A stretch of 64,000 bases of DNA. It comes from Bacillota bacterium (GTDB lineage: Bacteria; Bacillota; Clostridia; DSM-8532). Position numbers and translations under genes: made by a program. The DNA is taken from NCBI GenBank assembly GCA_023415825.1, contig JAEZJF010000010.1, positions 124,001-188,000 of the forward strand, given 5' to 3'. Of this stretch, positions 8,355 through 17,394 are shown piece after piece. The stretch's first letter is position 1, and every line of letters starts with the position of its first letter. The notes under the pieces are model-generated. The model was not told where the DNA came from. It worked only from the letters and a program-made list of their open reading frames with translations, and searched no databases.

Positions 8355-9248
8355 ATGGGAAGAACATATGTAAAAACAAATCTAAATAATGTAATTGAAA
8401 TCAGATCTATTATTTCCTTGCACTATTTTGAATACGTTAAGGATTTTATCGGGATCGGCGAAAGTCATGATTTTTGGGAAATGGTTTACGTCGATTTTGG
8501 AGAGATTGAGGCTGTTGGAGGCGAGGACAGAATTATTTTACACCAGGGGCAGGCGATCTTTCATTGCCCATGGGAACCACACAATATTTATGCCACAGGG
8601 GATTTTGCCAGCGTATTTATTATAAGCTTCGACTGCTTTAATCAGGCCATGCAGTTTTTTTCGCATAAAACCTTGACGCTTAATAACTCTGAAAGAGATA
8701 TAATCGCAGGTATTCTTCGGGAAGGAAAATGTGTCTTTACAGAACCTTTTAATATCATGGACCAAACAGAACTGATTAAGAAGCCTAACACGGTATTTGG
8801 TGCTGAACAGATGGTGAAAATGCAACTGGAACATTTATTGATCAGCCTTATTCGCAATGCTTCCAATCCGGGGAGCCTTGCTACGCAGACAACCAAAACA
8901 CAACTGCTGAATGAGCGGTATATAGTTGATACCGTTATTGCATTACTGGTAGATAATGCCTACGGTTCTATTAACCTTAATGAAATCTCAGCAAGGCTTT
9001 CTTTCTCAAAAAGCTATTTAGAGATGTTATTCAAAAAAAATACCGGGAAAGGAATCATGAAATATTTTAATCAAATCAAGATTAATGAAGCAAAGCGGTT
9101 AATCAGTGAAGGAGTCTACAGCTTTACACAAATTGCAGAGCTGTTGAAATTCAGCTCCATACACTATTTCTCGAGGGCTTTTAAACAGCACACCCATATG
9201 TCGCCATCCGGTTATGAAAAGTCTGTCAAAGCCCGGTCGCTCCTTTAA
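8355..9248 (+). CDS. AraC family transcriptional regulator
   Basis: A 297-residue protein. The N-terminal half is a cupin-like sensor with the 'HDFWEMVYVDFGEIE...HQGQAIFHCPWEPHNIYA' pattern typical of AraC proteins that bind sugars. The C-terminal ~100 residues carry two helix-turn-helix motifs: INLNEISARLSFSKSYLEML and FTQIAELLKFSSIHYFSRAF, the standard AraC/XylS signature. The start at 8355 follows AGAGGAGG; an upstream in-frame ATG at 8319 lacks such a site. It precedes the carbohydrate ABC importer genes on the same strand, so it probably controls them; the inducer is not known. Confidence 0.93.
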   Translation: MGRTYVKTNLNNVIEIRSIISLHYFEYVKDFIGIGESHDFWEMVYVDFGEIEAVGGEDRIILHQGQAIFHCPWEPHNIYATGDFASVFIISFDCFNQAMQFFSHKTLTLNNSERDIIAGILREGKCVFTEPFNIMDQTELIKKPNTVFGAEQMVKMQLEHLLISLIRNASNPGSLATQTTKTQLLNERYIVDTVIALLVDNAYGSINLNEISARLSFSKSYLEMLFKKNTGKGIMKYFNQIKINEAKRLISEGVYSFTQIAELLKFSSIHYFSRAFKQHTHMSPSGYEKSVKARSLL

Positions 9249-9547
9249 TGGTCCTGTTTTATCATTTTGTCCAAAAATAAAAGAAAAAGTTTGCTCCCAT
9301 GAAGCTTATCCGCTTATGGAATCGAAGAATTGATAAAATAAAGTACTTTTTATAAGTTCGAATTGTATGATTGACTAAAATGATAAGTAAAAAAAGTAAT
9401 AAATGAAAAAAACATACTGCAATATTGTGCAAATACAAAGTTGTTTTTTATAAATACAAATTTTCATCTAACTTCTATAATCAAGACATGGTCTGGGTTA
9501 GGCAAACATCCCGGATACAAAAAAGAGAAGAAGAGGGGAAGATAACT
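9249..9547. other. Intergenic region before the sugar ABC importer
   Basis: About 300 bp of AT-rich DNA between the AraC regulator and the binding-protein gene. TTGACT (9371-9376) is a possible -35 box, but no good -10 box sits at the right distance, as expected for an activator-dependent promoter. No clear operator repeat was found. Confidence 0.4.
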
Positions 9548-10945
9548 ATGTCTAAAAGATTATTGTCAATTCTTTTATGTTTTGTACTCGCTTTTGGCAT
9601 GGCAGCCTGCGGTCAAGCACCTGCCGCTTCACAGAAAACACCGGAATCTCCGCCACAGACCGGACAGTCCAATGTGGATCTATCCACGCTTGAAGGATGG
9701 GGGAATGCTGTCAAATCCAAATCCGGTGGTAAGCAAATAATGGTTGCAGTGGCTTCTCATCCTTCTACCGATGCTTTTCAGACAATGACCGATGAATTTA
9801 CAAAGCTGACGGGCATTGAGGTGACCTGGGATGTTGTTGAAGAGACAAATCTTAAGAGCAAACAGCTTCTGGATAATCAGGGCGCCGGAAATTATGATGT
9901 TTTTATGGTGGATGCTTTTTGGATGAGTGAATATGCTTCTAAAAACGTCCTCGTTCCCATTGAGGAATATGTAAAAGATACGACCAAGACACCGTCATGG
10001 TTTGATTATGAAGATATCATGCCGGCATATCGAAACGGTATTGCAGGCGCAAACGGTGTTAATTATGGTATTCCTACTGCAGGTGAGACTAGGTTTATTG
10101 CCTATCGCACAGATTTATTCGACAAATACGGCAAGAAGCCGCCTAAGACTATGAAAGAATTCCTTGAACTCGCCCAATTCTTCAACGGAAAAGAAGAAGG
10201 ACTATATGGTGTTTCAATGAGAGCACAGCGCGGGATACACTTTGCTTCAGGATGGATGAGCCTAATGTATAATTTTGGCGGCGGATTTATTGATCAGTCC
10301 ACAATAGGCAAGGGCAAGGCTGTTATGACTGCCAATTCGCAAAAAACGATTGAATCGCTGCAGTTCTATACTGATTTGCTTAAATGTGCGCCGCCTGATG
10401 TCGGTACATATACCCATGAAGAAGCGCTGGGTGCATTTATGGCGGGAAAGACGGCCATGTGGCTGGATGCAACTGCATTGGCCAACCAAATCACAAACCC
10501 CAGTTCATCCAAGGTAGCCGACAAGGTCGCCTTTGTACCGACTCCTACTGGACCTGAGGGAGATGGTGCGGCGCTGGCGGGCTGGAACCTCTCCATTCCT
10601 CAGAAATCTTCCAAAAAGGATGAAGCGTGGGCTTTTATCGCATTTATGGCCAGCAAAGAAAAATCGATAGATTATGTTAAAGCAGGTGGTATTGCAACCC
10701 GTGATTCGACCTTCCAAAATGAAGAACTGGCTAAACTCAATCCTTCCTTTGGTGCTCAAAAAGAGGCGTTGATCTCTGCAAACGGACTGGTTGAAAAAGG
10801 CTTGTCATGGATCCCCCAGCATGACCAAATCAATCAAATCCTTGAAATTGCCGGTACCTACGGAAGCTCGGCACTTGCCGGAGAAATTCCTGTAAAGGAA
10901 GCTTGTGAGAAAATACAGAAGGACTGTGAGGATCTGATCAAATAA
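9548..10945 (+). CDS. Carbohydrate ABC transporter substrate-binding lipoprotein
   Basis: A 465-residue extracellular binding protein of the MalE/UgpB (SBP_bac_1) type. It starts with a lipoprotein signal: a hydrophobic stretch ending in lipobox AFGMAAC, then a linker rich in A, P, S and Q. The mature part holds typical features such as EFTKLTGIEVTWDVVEE, DVFMVDAFW, and the 'AALAGWNLSIPQKSSKKDEAW' element that closes the binding cleft. The start at 9548 has an AGAGGGGA ribosome site; the reading frame is open further upstream without one. Two permease genes follow. The ligand is probably a sugar or polyol. Confidence 0.93.
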   Translation: MSKRLLSILLCFVLAFGMAACGQAPAASQKTPESPPQTGQSNVDLSTLEGWGNAVKSKSGGKQIMVAVASHPSTDAFQTMTDEFTKLTGIEVTWDVVEETNLKSKQLLDNQGAGNYDVFMVDAFWMSEYASKNVLVPIEEYVKDTTKTPSWFDYEDIMPAYRNGIAGANGVNYGIPTAGETRFIAYRTDLFDKYGKKPPKTMKEFLELAQFFNGKEEGLYGVSMRAQRGIHFASGWMSLMYNFGGGFIDQSTIGKGKAVMTANSQKTIESLQFYTDLLKCAPPDVGTYTHEEALGAFMAGKTAMWLDATALANQITNPSSSKVADKVAFVPTPTGPEGDGAALAGWNLSIPQKSSKKDEAWAFIAFMASKEKSIDYVKAGGIATRDSTFQNEELAKLNPSFGAQKEALISANGLVEKGLSWIPQHDQINQILEIAGTYGSSALAGEIPVKEACEKIQKDCEDLIK

Positions 10946-10964
10946 AGATGCCTATGTCCGGACG

Positions 10965-10990
10965 GCGCCCCGTATTATGGTGCGGGGCGC
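10965..10990 (+). terminator. Attenuating hairpin between binding protein and permeases
   Basis: GCGCCCCG (10965-10972) pairs with CGGGGCGC (10983-10990), followed only by TGTTTAT. Such a stem after a binding-protein gene commonly lowers permease expression relative to the binding protein, or protects the upstream mRNA. Full termination is unlikely. Confidence 0.65.
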
Positions 10991-11044
10991 TGTTTATCTC
11001 AGTTTCAAAGGGCGATTTTATGACGAGATGGGGGAAATGACAAA

Positions 11045-11971
11045 ATGGAGGTTGTGAACAGTAAGAACAAGACTTATGAGGGAGGGGCCATACGCCGGTA
11101 TCTCATTCGTAATCCGCAGACCAAATTCATTGCGCCTGCAATGATTGTGATGTTTGCAATGTCAGTCGTTCCAACTTTTTTTCTGTTTGTTATCAGCCTG
11201 ACAAACTATCAGCTGGGCTGGGACTTTAGCAGGGTTAAATTTGTGGGATTTGAAAATTTTATTCGTCTATTTTCAGGGGCGGACCCGGATTTCTGGCATT
11301 CCGTCTTCATCAGCCTTGCTCTCATGGTGCTCGCCACCACTGTTGAAATGATTTTAGGCTTTTTAATTGCCATATTGCTCAACGCTTCAGAATTCAAGCT
11401 AAAAGGTTTGGTCATCGGTATCCTGATTATTCCTCTTGCTATGACGCCGTCCATTGCGGCACAGATGTGGAAGCTGATGTTCAATGCTGAGTATGGTATC
11501 ATTAATTATTTTCTTCAGCTCTTTTTTAATACAAAGGTTATATGGCTTTCCAATAATATGGCCTTCTGGTCTGTTCTGCTGGTAGATATCTGGCAGTTTA
11601 CACCTTTTATAGTGCTTATTATTTATGCGGGTTTACGCTCAATTCCCCATGAACCCTATGAATCGGCGGCGATGGATGGTGCTAACAGCTGGCAGGTATT
11701 CACCAATATAACGGTTCCCATGATGCGCAAGCTTATCTATCTTGCATTGCTTTTCCGCTCCATTGATTCACTGAAGCTATTTGATACCGCCTTTGTACTA
11801 ACCCAGGGGGGGCCTGGCAATGCAACGGAATTTCTAAGCCTTCATGTCTACCGTATGGCAAATGCCCAAAACGGTTTGATCGGAAGAGCCGCAGCTATTT
11901 CACTTGTACTGCTTGCACTGGTTACGCTAATCAGCAGTGTACTCATAAAAAAGCAGCGTAAGGAGGAATAG
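11045..11971 (+). CDS. Sugar ABC transporter permease (MalF/UgpA type)
   Basis: A 308-residue inner-membrane permease with six predicted helices, the first near residues 30-55. The ATPase-docking EAA loop is clear: YESAAMDGANSWQVF followed by the conserved ITVP. The sequence LTQGGPGNATEFLSLHVYRM is typical of MalF/UgpA-class subunits. It pairs with the next gene, four bases away, and with the upstream binding protein. No ATPase is encoded nearby, so the importer probably shares an MsmX/UgpC-like ATPase encoded elsewhere, as is common in Firmicutes. Confidence 0.93.
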   Translation: MEVVNSKNKTYEGGAIRRYLIRNPQTKFIAPAMIVMFAMSVVPTFFLFVISLTNYQLGWDFSRVKFVGFENFIRLFSGADPDFWHSVFISLALMVLATTVEMILGFLIAILLNASEFKLKGLVIGILIIPLAMTPSIAAQMWKLMFNAEYGIINYFLQLFFNTKVIWLSNNMAFWSVLLVDIWQFTPFIVLIIYAGLRSIPHEPYESAAMDGANSWQVFTNITVPMMRKLIYLALLFRSIDSLKLFDTAFVLTQGGPGNATEFLSLHVYRMANAQNGLIGRAAAISLVLLALVTLISSVLIKKQRKEE

Positions 11972-11975
11972 AAAG

Positions 11976-12806
11976 ATGCGCCATAAACATATAAAGCTTA
12001 TAAAAAGTGCACTTAAAGGACTCGCGATTCTAATCATCTGCTGTGGAATTATATTTCCGTTTCTATGGATGATTGCAGTGAGCTTTCGTAACAAAGTAGA
12101 CATATTTACTCCCGGAAATTGGTTGGTTACACCGACCTTAAAAAACTATGCCACTATAATCAAGGTAAACAAGATATTTTCATATTTTATTAACAGTATC
12201 CTTGTTGCAGTCTTCACGGCTGTTATTTCCCTCGTTATCGGCAGTTTTGCCGCATATGGCTTTGCACGCTTTGAATGGCCTAAAAAAGAGGACCGGGCTT
12301 TCTTTGCGCTCAGTCAGAAATTCCTTCCTGCTATGTCAGTCGTAATTCCTTATTTTTTGATGGCGTCTCTTTTCAATATACTGGACACCCGCTTGGTTTT
12401 AGTTATCTGTTATACGACATTTAACATCCCATTCACCATATGGATGATGAGAGGATTTATTGAGGAGATCCCAAAAGAATTGGAGGAATCTGCTTTTTTG
12501 GATGGGTGCACAAGAATGCAAACGCTGCAGAAGATTATTCTTCCGCTGGTTGCGCCAGGATTAGCGGCAACCGCAATCTTTTGCATCATCAATTCATGGA
12601 ATGAATTTGTTTTTGCAAATTTTCTAACTTTAATCAACAGTAAAACGATCCCTACCTCTGTGATGATGTACCTGTCGGTTTCGGGTGTCAAATGGGGTGA
12701 AATGGCGGCAACGGGTGTTCTTGGCGTTTTGCCGGTTCTGATATTTGCCATAAGCGTGCAAAAGCATATGATCCGCGGTTTAACCTTTGGGGCGGTAAAG
12801 GGCTAA
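11976..12806 (+). CDS. Sugar ABC transporter permease (MalG/UgpE type)
   Basis: A 276-residue permease that pairs with the MalF-type subunit. The EAA loop reads LEESAFLDGCTRMQTLQKII followed by LPL, and the C-terminal end RGLTFGAVKG is the usual end of this family (normally GLTAGAVKG). The 'NSWNEFVFA' element after the EAA loop is also conserved. An AAGGAGGAATAG site at the end of the upstream gene serves it. Confidence 0.94.
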   Translation: MRHKHIKLIKSALKGLAILIICCGIIFPFLWMIAVSFRNKVDIFTPGNWLVTPTLKNYATIIKVNKIFSYFINSILVAVFTAVISLVIGSFAAYGFARFEWPKKEDRAFFALSQKFLPAMSVVIPYFLMASLFNILDTRLVLVICYTTFNIPFTIWMMRGFIEEIPKELEESAFLDGCTRMQTLQKIILPLVAPGLAATAIFCIINSWNEFVFANFLTLINSKTIPTSVMMYLSVSGVKWGEMAATGVLGVLPVLIFAISVQKHMIRGLTFGAVKG

Positions 12807-12843
12807 CTAAATATACACATTGATATGAACAGGAGTGATTACT

Positions 12844-13872
12844 ATGAATTCTAAACTGAAAATGGCTATTGTCGGTGCAGGTATTTGGGGAGAAAATCAT
12901 GCGAAAATTTATCGGTCACATCCTTTTGCCGAGGTTACCGCCATCTGTGACATGGATTATGGTAGAGCAAAAACAATCGCTGATAAAATGGGCATCAATA
13001 GCGTATATAGTGACTATAATGAAATGTTTCGCAGCTCGGATTGCGATGCGGTTGCCATCGTAACCCCTGATTTTGCACATTCTGATATTGCCGTAGCGGC
13101 GGCTGAAAATAAAAAACATATCCTAATAGAAAAGCCCCTGGCCACAACGCGGGAAGATGTTTTCCGTATACTGGAAGCAGTTGAGGCCAATAAGGTCCGG
13201 GCTATGGTTGATCTTCATAACCGGTGGAGTCCGCCTTTCAATGTGGCCCATCAATCGGTAAAAAACGGAGAGCTGGGTGAAATCTACAGCGCCTACATCC
13301 GGCTGAACGATATAAAATGGGTGGCGACCGATATGTTACCATGGGCTTCAAAATCATCGATTCTCTGGTTCCTTGGCAGCCATAGTCTGGATACCTTGCG
13401 CTGGTTCTTCCAAGATGAAGTCAAGCGGGTCTATAGCGTAAGTCGTGAAGGCATTTTAAAGAGTTTGGGGGTTGATACGGTTGACGAGTACCTGACGACC
13501 CTGGAATTTAGAAACGGTGGTATTGCGCAGATGGAGAACGGTTGGATCACACCTAATGCTAACCCTTGTGTCAATGACTTTAAATTCAATGTTCTTGGAA
13601 CCAAGGGGATGATAGAAATCGATGCAAGCAGCCACAGGATGATACAACAGTTTACCGATGATAAGGTGATTGTACCTGATATGATTGTGCAGAATTCAAT
13701 CTTTCATAAACCAAAAGGGTTTGCTTATGAAAGTATACGGGGCTTTGTTGACTGTATTCTGGACGGAAGCGAATTTCCCGTTACAATCCATGATGCTGCT
13801 AATACATCCCTGGTCATACTTTCAATCATGGAATCGGCGAAAACGCGTACCCCTGTTGAAGTTGAATATTAG
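12844..13872 (+). CDS. Gfo/Idh/MocA family oxidoreductase
   Basis: A 342-residue NAD(P)-dependent dehydrogenase. The N-terminal Rossmann fold has AIVGAGIWGENHAK, and the catalytic-lysine motif appears as EKPLATT (family consensus EKP). The C-terminal domain has the beta-sheet substrate region with NRWSPPF and the SHSLDTLRWF histidine. The start at 12844 follows AGGAG. Family members oxidise inositols, sugars or sugar acids. Its place right after the importer permeases suggests it acts on the imported compound. It is the last gene before a strong terminator. Confidence 0.9.
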   Translation: MNSKLKMAIVGAGIWGENHAKIYRSHPFAEVTAICDMDYGRAKTIADKMGINSVYSDYNEMFRSSDCDAVAIVTPDFAHSDIAVAAAENKKHILIEKPLATTREDVFRILEAVEANKVRAMVDLHNRWSPPFNVAHQSVKNGELGEIYSAYIRLNDIKWVATDMLPWASKSSILWFLGSHSLDTLRWFFQDEVKRVYSVSREGILKSLGVDTVDEYLTTLEFRNGGIAQMENGWITPNANPCVNDFKFNVLGTKGMIEIDASSHRMIQQFTDDKVIVPDMIVQNSIFHKPKGFAYESIRGFVDCILDGSEFPVTIHDAANTSLVILSIMESAKTRTPVEVEY

Positions 13873-13916
13873 GAAGCCCAAACGTGTTAAAAACTGTACA
13901 GGGAATAAAATAGATA

Positions 13917-13960
13917 GAAAAAGGGAGTTCCGTTCTTTCAGTGACGGAATTCCCTTTTTT
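13917..13960 (+). terminator. Rho-independent terminator of the importer operon
   Basis: AAAAAGGGAGTTCCGT (13918-13933) pairs with ACGGAATTCCCTTTTTT (13944-13960) across a 10-base loop with one mismatch or wobble, ending in a T-run. Confidence 0.93.
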
Positions 13961-14048
13961 AAGACGAATTAAACTTTGTTTCCTTTTAACTGTTGTGGTT
14001 TACTGCTACAATGATAATAACTACTTGTATAGGCTTGGTGAATAATAA

Positions 14049-15155
14049 ATGAATAACAAAATTGTAATAACCTATGGCAAAGATGCAAGAAAAATGACGA
14101 AGGATGTTCTCAATAAAGCAAAACTTGAGACTGTGATACCAAAGGGTGCGCGAATCGGTATCAAACCCAATTTGGTTGTTGCAAAGCCTGCATCAACAGG
14201 AGCGACCACCTCACCTGTCATAGTTGAAGCTTTAATAGAATATTTGCAGGACCACGGCCACCAAAATATTATGATCCTGGAAGGTTCATGGGTGGGAGAC
14301 AGCACCAAACGGGCTTTTCGTACTTGCGGCTATGAGGATATCTCCAAAAAGTACGGCGTTCCGCTTTTTGATACAAAGAACGATACTTACTCGGAGATGT
14401 CGTATAATGGCATTAAAATGGAGATCAGCAACAAGGCATTAGAACTGGACTTTTTAATCAATATGCCTGTTTTGAAGGGTCACTGTCAGACAATGGTGAC
14501 AGGTGCTCTTAAAAATATGAAGGGCTGTATTTCAGATAGTGAAAAACGTCATTTTCATACTTTGGGTCTCCATAAGCCCATAGCCTACCTGAATAAGCTT
14601 ATTTCTTCGGATTTTATCCTGGTTGATGGTTTGTGCGGTGATCTTGATTTTGAAGAGGGTGGTAATCCTGTTCAGATGAATCGTATCTTCTGTGGTACAG
14701 ACCCGGTTCTGATCGATGCATATATTGCTTCAACAATGGGATATAAACCTTCAGAAATAGACTACATTAAAATAGCCGGCGAGATTGGTGTTGGCAGTTA
14801 CGATCTTGAAAATGCAGAGGTTATTGTGCTAGACAAGGATACAACAATCGCCAGGCCGACCTCTTCTGGAAAAGTTCAGAAGTTGGCAGGGTATGCTGCG
14901 CCGAAGGATGCCTGTTCCGCGTGTTATGCAAATTTGATTCAGGCGTTGGCACGCCTTGATGATAAAGGGGCTTTGAATCGTTTCAGAAACAACCCTGTTA
15001 AAATAGGCCAAGGCTATAAGAATCAAAAAGCAGAAGGAATTGGTGTAGGAAACTGCACAGCTGATATATGCAGCACAGTAAAAGGATGTCCTCCGTCAAC
15101 ACCGGCAATACTTGACTTTCTGGAGGAATGCTCAATTGATCTGAGAAAAAAATGA
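14049..15155 (+). CDS. DUF362 domain protein
   Basis: A 368-residue protein of the DUF362 family. The 'KPNLVVAKPASTGATTSPVI' opening and the PVLKGHCQTMVTGALKNMKG core are typical. After residue 280 there are clustered cysteines: CSACYANL and later GNCTADIC, VKGCPPS, and a final EEC. DUF362 proteins are often fused to ferredoxin-like 4Fe-4S domains and are otherwise uncharacterised; this one has no classical CxxCxxCxxxCP ferredoxin motif, but the cysteines could hold a metal or cluster. It stands alone between a terminator and the rplS promoter. Function unknown. Confidence 0.85.
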   Translation: MNNKIVITYGKDARKMTKDVLNKAKLETVIPKGARIGIKPNLVVAKPASTGATTSPVIVEALIEYLQDHGHQNIMILEGSWVGDSTKRAFRTCGYEDISKKYGVPLFDTKNDTYSEMSYNGIKMEISNKALELDFLINMPVLKGHCQTMVTGALKNMKGCISDSEKRHFHTLGLHKPIAYLNKLISSDFILVDGLCGDLDFEEGGNPVQMNRIFCGTDPVLIDAYIASTMGYKPSEIDYIKIAGEIGVGSYDLENAEVIVLDKDTTIARPTSSGKVQKLAGYAAPKDACSACYANLIQALARLDDKGALNRFRNNPVKIGQGYKNQKAEGIGVGNCTADICSTVKGCPPSTPAILDFLEECSIDLRKK

Positions 15156-15173
15156 GCACAATTATAATTTTTG

Positions 15174-15203
15174 TTTACATTCCAAGGGCTCCCATGTTAT
15201 AAT
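15174..15203 (+). promoter_or_regulatory. Sigma-A promoter of rplS
   Basis: TTTACA (15174-15179) and TATAAT (15198-15203) are 18 bp apart, about 20 bp after the DUF362 stop codon. It drives rplS and possibly the genes after it by read-through. Confidence 0.75.
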
Positions 15204-15210
15204 GTTACGG

Positions 15211-15299
15211 CGTGAGTACAGAGCGGTCCGCTGCCTGCGAAAAATCGCTTATGATAAGGATTCAGACAAGAACGCTCTTAGATTAGGAGGAAAATACAA
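15211..15299 (+). promoter_or_regulatory. Candidate L19 autoregulatory leader
   Basis: The 90-nt untranslated leader before rplS contains AGAGCG (15220-15225) complementary to CGCTCT about 50 nt later, with smaller inner helices around GGTCCGCTGCC and CGAAAAATCG. L19 leader RNAs that bind their own protein are known in Firmicutes. The fold was judged by eye only. Confidence 0.4.
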
Positions 15300-15656
15300 A
15301 TGGATATCATTCGTGCACTTGAACAAGAAGGCATGAAACAGAACCTTCCCAACCTTAAGATCGGTGACTATGTAAAAGTCAATGTAAAGGTAAAGGAAGG
15401 CAACCGCGAGAGAATTCAGGCCTTTGAAGGAACTATCATCGCTATGCGGGGTAGCAGCATCAGAAAGGCTATAACCGTAAGAAGGCTTTCCTTCGGCATA
15501 GGTGTTGAAAGAGTTTTCCCGCTCCATTCCCCCAATGTTGACTCGGTTGAGATCATCAGAAGAGGTAAGGTAAGAAGAGCTAAGCTCTACTATCTGCGCT
15601 CTAGAGTTGGTAAGAGAGCAAGAGTCAGAGAAGATATCGGGGCTTCCAAGGATTAA
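15300..15656 (+). CDS. rplS: 50S ribosomal protein L19
   Basis: A 118-residue protein with the L19 core: [39 protein letters not shown] and the [15 protein letters not shown] loop. It sits at the 30S-50S interface near bridge B8. Normally it follows rimM-trmD; here it has its own promoter after a DUF362 gene. AGGAGG precedes the start. Confidence 0.98.
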   Translation: MDIIRALEQEGMKQNLPNLKIGDYVKVNVKVKEGNRERIQAFEGTIIAMRGSSIRKAITVRRLSFGIGVERVFPLHSPNVDSVEIIRRGKVRRAKLYYLRSRVGKRARVREDIGASKD

Positions 15657-15670
15657 AATGATGAAGCAAG

Positions 15671-15700
15671 AGAGGACTAAAAGGTCCTCTTTTTGTTTTA
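15671..15700 (+). terminator. Terminator after rplS
   Basis: AGAGGAC (15671-15677) pairs with GTCCTCT (15684-15690), followed by TTTTGTTTT. It separates rplS from rbgA, although partial read-through is possible. Confidence 0.9.
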
Positions 15701-15748
15701 TCCATTCTGGGGTAGAATAAAGAGGCAAAACCAATAGGAGTGTTGTTT

Positions 15749-16639
15749 ATGGTTATACAATGGTTTCCAGGCCATATGGCTAAAACCAGGCGTCTTATAC
15801 AAGAGAACCTAAAGTTAGTGGATGTGGTCATAGAGCTTTTAGATTCCCGCATTCCTCTATCCAGTCGAAACCCAGAGATAGACACCCTTCTGGGCACTAA
15901 GCCGAGAGTGATAGCTCTCAATAAGAGCGATTTGTCCGATCCTGCCCACAATAAGGCCTGGGAGAACTATTTTGTAAAAAAAGGCATGGGTGTTATTTAC
16001 ACCAATGCATTGACCGGTACGGGGCTAGGTGAGCTTAAAGGAAAGCTCAAGCAGCTTACACGAAAAAAGCTGGAGTCGGCTCAGGCCAGAGGCCGCCTCC
16101 AAAGGCCCATCAAAACGATGGTCGTAGGCATCCCCAATGTGGGAAAGTCAGCCTTTATCAATAAAATTGCCGGAAAAGCCAGCGCCATGACAGGGGACAG
16201 GCCCGGTGTCACACGTACCCAACAATGGGTGCGCATTAACCCGGAGATTCAGCTTCTTGATACACCGGGTATTTTATGGCCCAAATTTGAGGATGCTGAA
16301 ATCGGGCAAAACCTTGCTTTCACAGGAGCCATCAAGGACGAGATCATGGATACCGCAGAGCTGGCAGCCAAGCTCCTTGAAAAACTAGTCGAGCTATATC
16401 CCGAAAAAGTGAAAGAACGCTATAAAATTGCTGAACCCGAAGGCAAAATCGGGCTGAAGCTTCTTGAAGAAGCCGGAAGAAAACGGGGATGCCTGGTATC
16501 CGGCGGTGAAGTAGACCTCTATAGAATTGCAGCAATTGTTTTAGATGAATTCAGGGGCGGGAAAATCGGGAAAATCACATTGGAACTGCCTCCAAAGGAG
16601 GAGGAAAGCCATGAAGAAGCCAACACTCCGGAGTCTTAA
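15749..16639 (+). CDS. rbgA: Ribosome biogenesis GTPase RbgA/YlqF
   Basis: A 296-residue circularly permuted GTPase. The motif order is G4 NKSDL, then G1 GIPNVGKSAF, then G3 DTPGILWP, with the N-terminal IQWFPGHMAKTRR that is diagnostic for YlqF. It is needed for late 50S assembly in Bacillus subtilis. The start at 15749 follows TAGGAG; an in-frame upstream codon at 15740 falls within that site. Its end overlaps the start of rnhB by 29 bp. Confidence 0.96.
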   Translation: MVIQWFPGHMAKTRRLIQENLKLVDVVIELLDSRIPLSSRNPEIDTLLGTKPRVIALNKSDLSDPAHNKAWENYFVKKGMGVIYTNALTGTGLGELKGKLKQLTRKKLESAQARGRLQRPIKTMVVGIPNVGKSAFINKIAGKASAMTGDRPGVTRTQQWVRINPEIQLLDTPGILWPKFEDAEIGQNLAFTGAIKDEIMDTAELAAKLLEKLVELYPEKVKERYKIAEPEGKIGLKLLEEAGRKRGCLVSGGEVDLYRIAAIVLDEFRGGKIGKITLELPPKEEESHEEANTPES

Positions 16640-17378
16640 GGAAAAGGCTGACGCTATGGAGGCCCAGGAAGCCTTTCAATGGTTATCGGGCCTTTCGGAA
16701 GAATATGGTGACCCGGTAAAAAAACTTGCCGATAAATATTATAAAAGGGTGGAAGCCATTCAAAAGGAGCATGAGCGCCTTCATGCCATGTCGGCCATGG
16801 AATTGGAGGCTTACTCCAGGGGCTTTCAATTTGTCGGGGGAATTGACGAGGCGGGAAGAGGTCCATTGGCGGGTCCTGTGGTGGCGGCCTGCGCCATTCT
16901 TCCGCCGGGGATAATCTTACATAAGCTTAATGATTCGAAAAAGCTCTCAGCAGTCCAAAGGGACACACTCTTTGACCAGATCAAAGAAGTAGCGCTGGCC
17001 TTCGGTATTGGAATTGTTGAGAATGATATGATTGATGAGATCAATATTTATGAGGCCACCAAAAGGGCCATGCAGCTTGCCATAGAAAGTATGCGTATTC
17101 AGCCTGATTATCTCATTATTGATGCTGTGCGACTGCCGGTCAAGATCCCTCAGCTTGCCGTTCCCAAGGCGGATCAGAACTCGGTTTCGGTGGCAGCAGC
17201 TTCCATCCTTGCAAAGGTTACCCGTGACAGAATCATGGAAGAGCTGGAGAAGGTTTACCCCGGATATGGCTTTGCCCAGCATAAAGGCTATGGGACAGAG
17301 GAGCATGTGAAGGCCATCCGGGAACGGGGACTTTGTCCCATTCACCGAAGAAGCTTTACAAAGAATTTTGTTGATTGA
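16611..17378 (+). CDS. rnhB: Ribonuclease HII
   Basis: A 255-residue enzyme that cuts the RNA strand of RNA-DNA hybrids and single ribonucleotides in DNA. The catalytic motifs are GIDEAGRGPLAGPV (first D and E), NDSKKL, a later LIIDAVRLP, and ASILAKVTRD. The ~70-residue N-terminal extension is common in Firmicutes RNase HII. The start at 16611 is set by AAAGGAGGAGG within the end of rbgA, with which it overlaps, so the two are coupled. Confidence 0.96.
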   Translation: MKKPTLRSLKEKADAMEAQEAFQWLSGLSEEYGDPVKKLADKYYKRVEAIQKEHERLHAMSAMELEAYSRGFQFVGGIDEAGRGPLAGPVVAACAILPPGIILHKLNDSKKLSAVQRDTLFDQIKEVALAFGIGIVENDMIDEINIYEATKRAMQLAIESMRIQPDYLIIDAVRLPVKIPQLAVPKADQNSVSVAAASILAKVTRDRIMEELEKVYPGYGFAQHKGYGTEEHVKAIRERGLCPIHRRSFTKNFVD

Positions 17379-17394
17379 TAAAGGGTGAGGCGCT

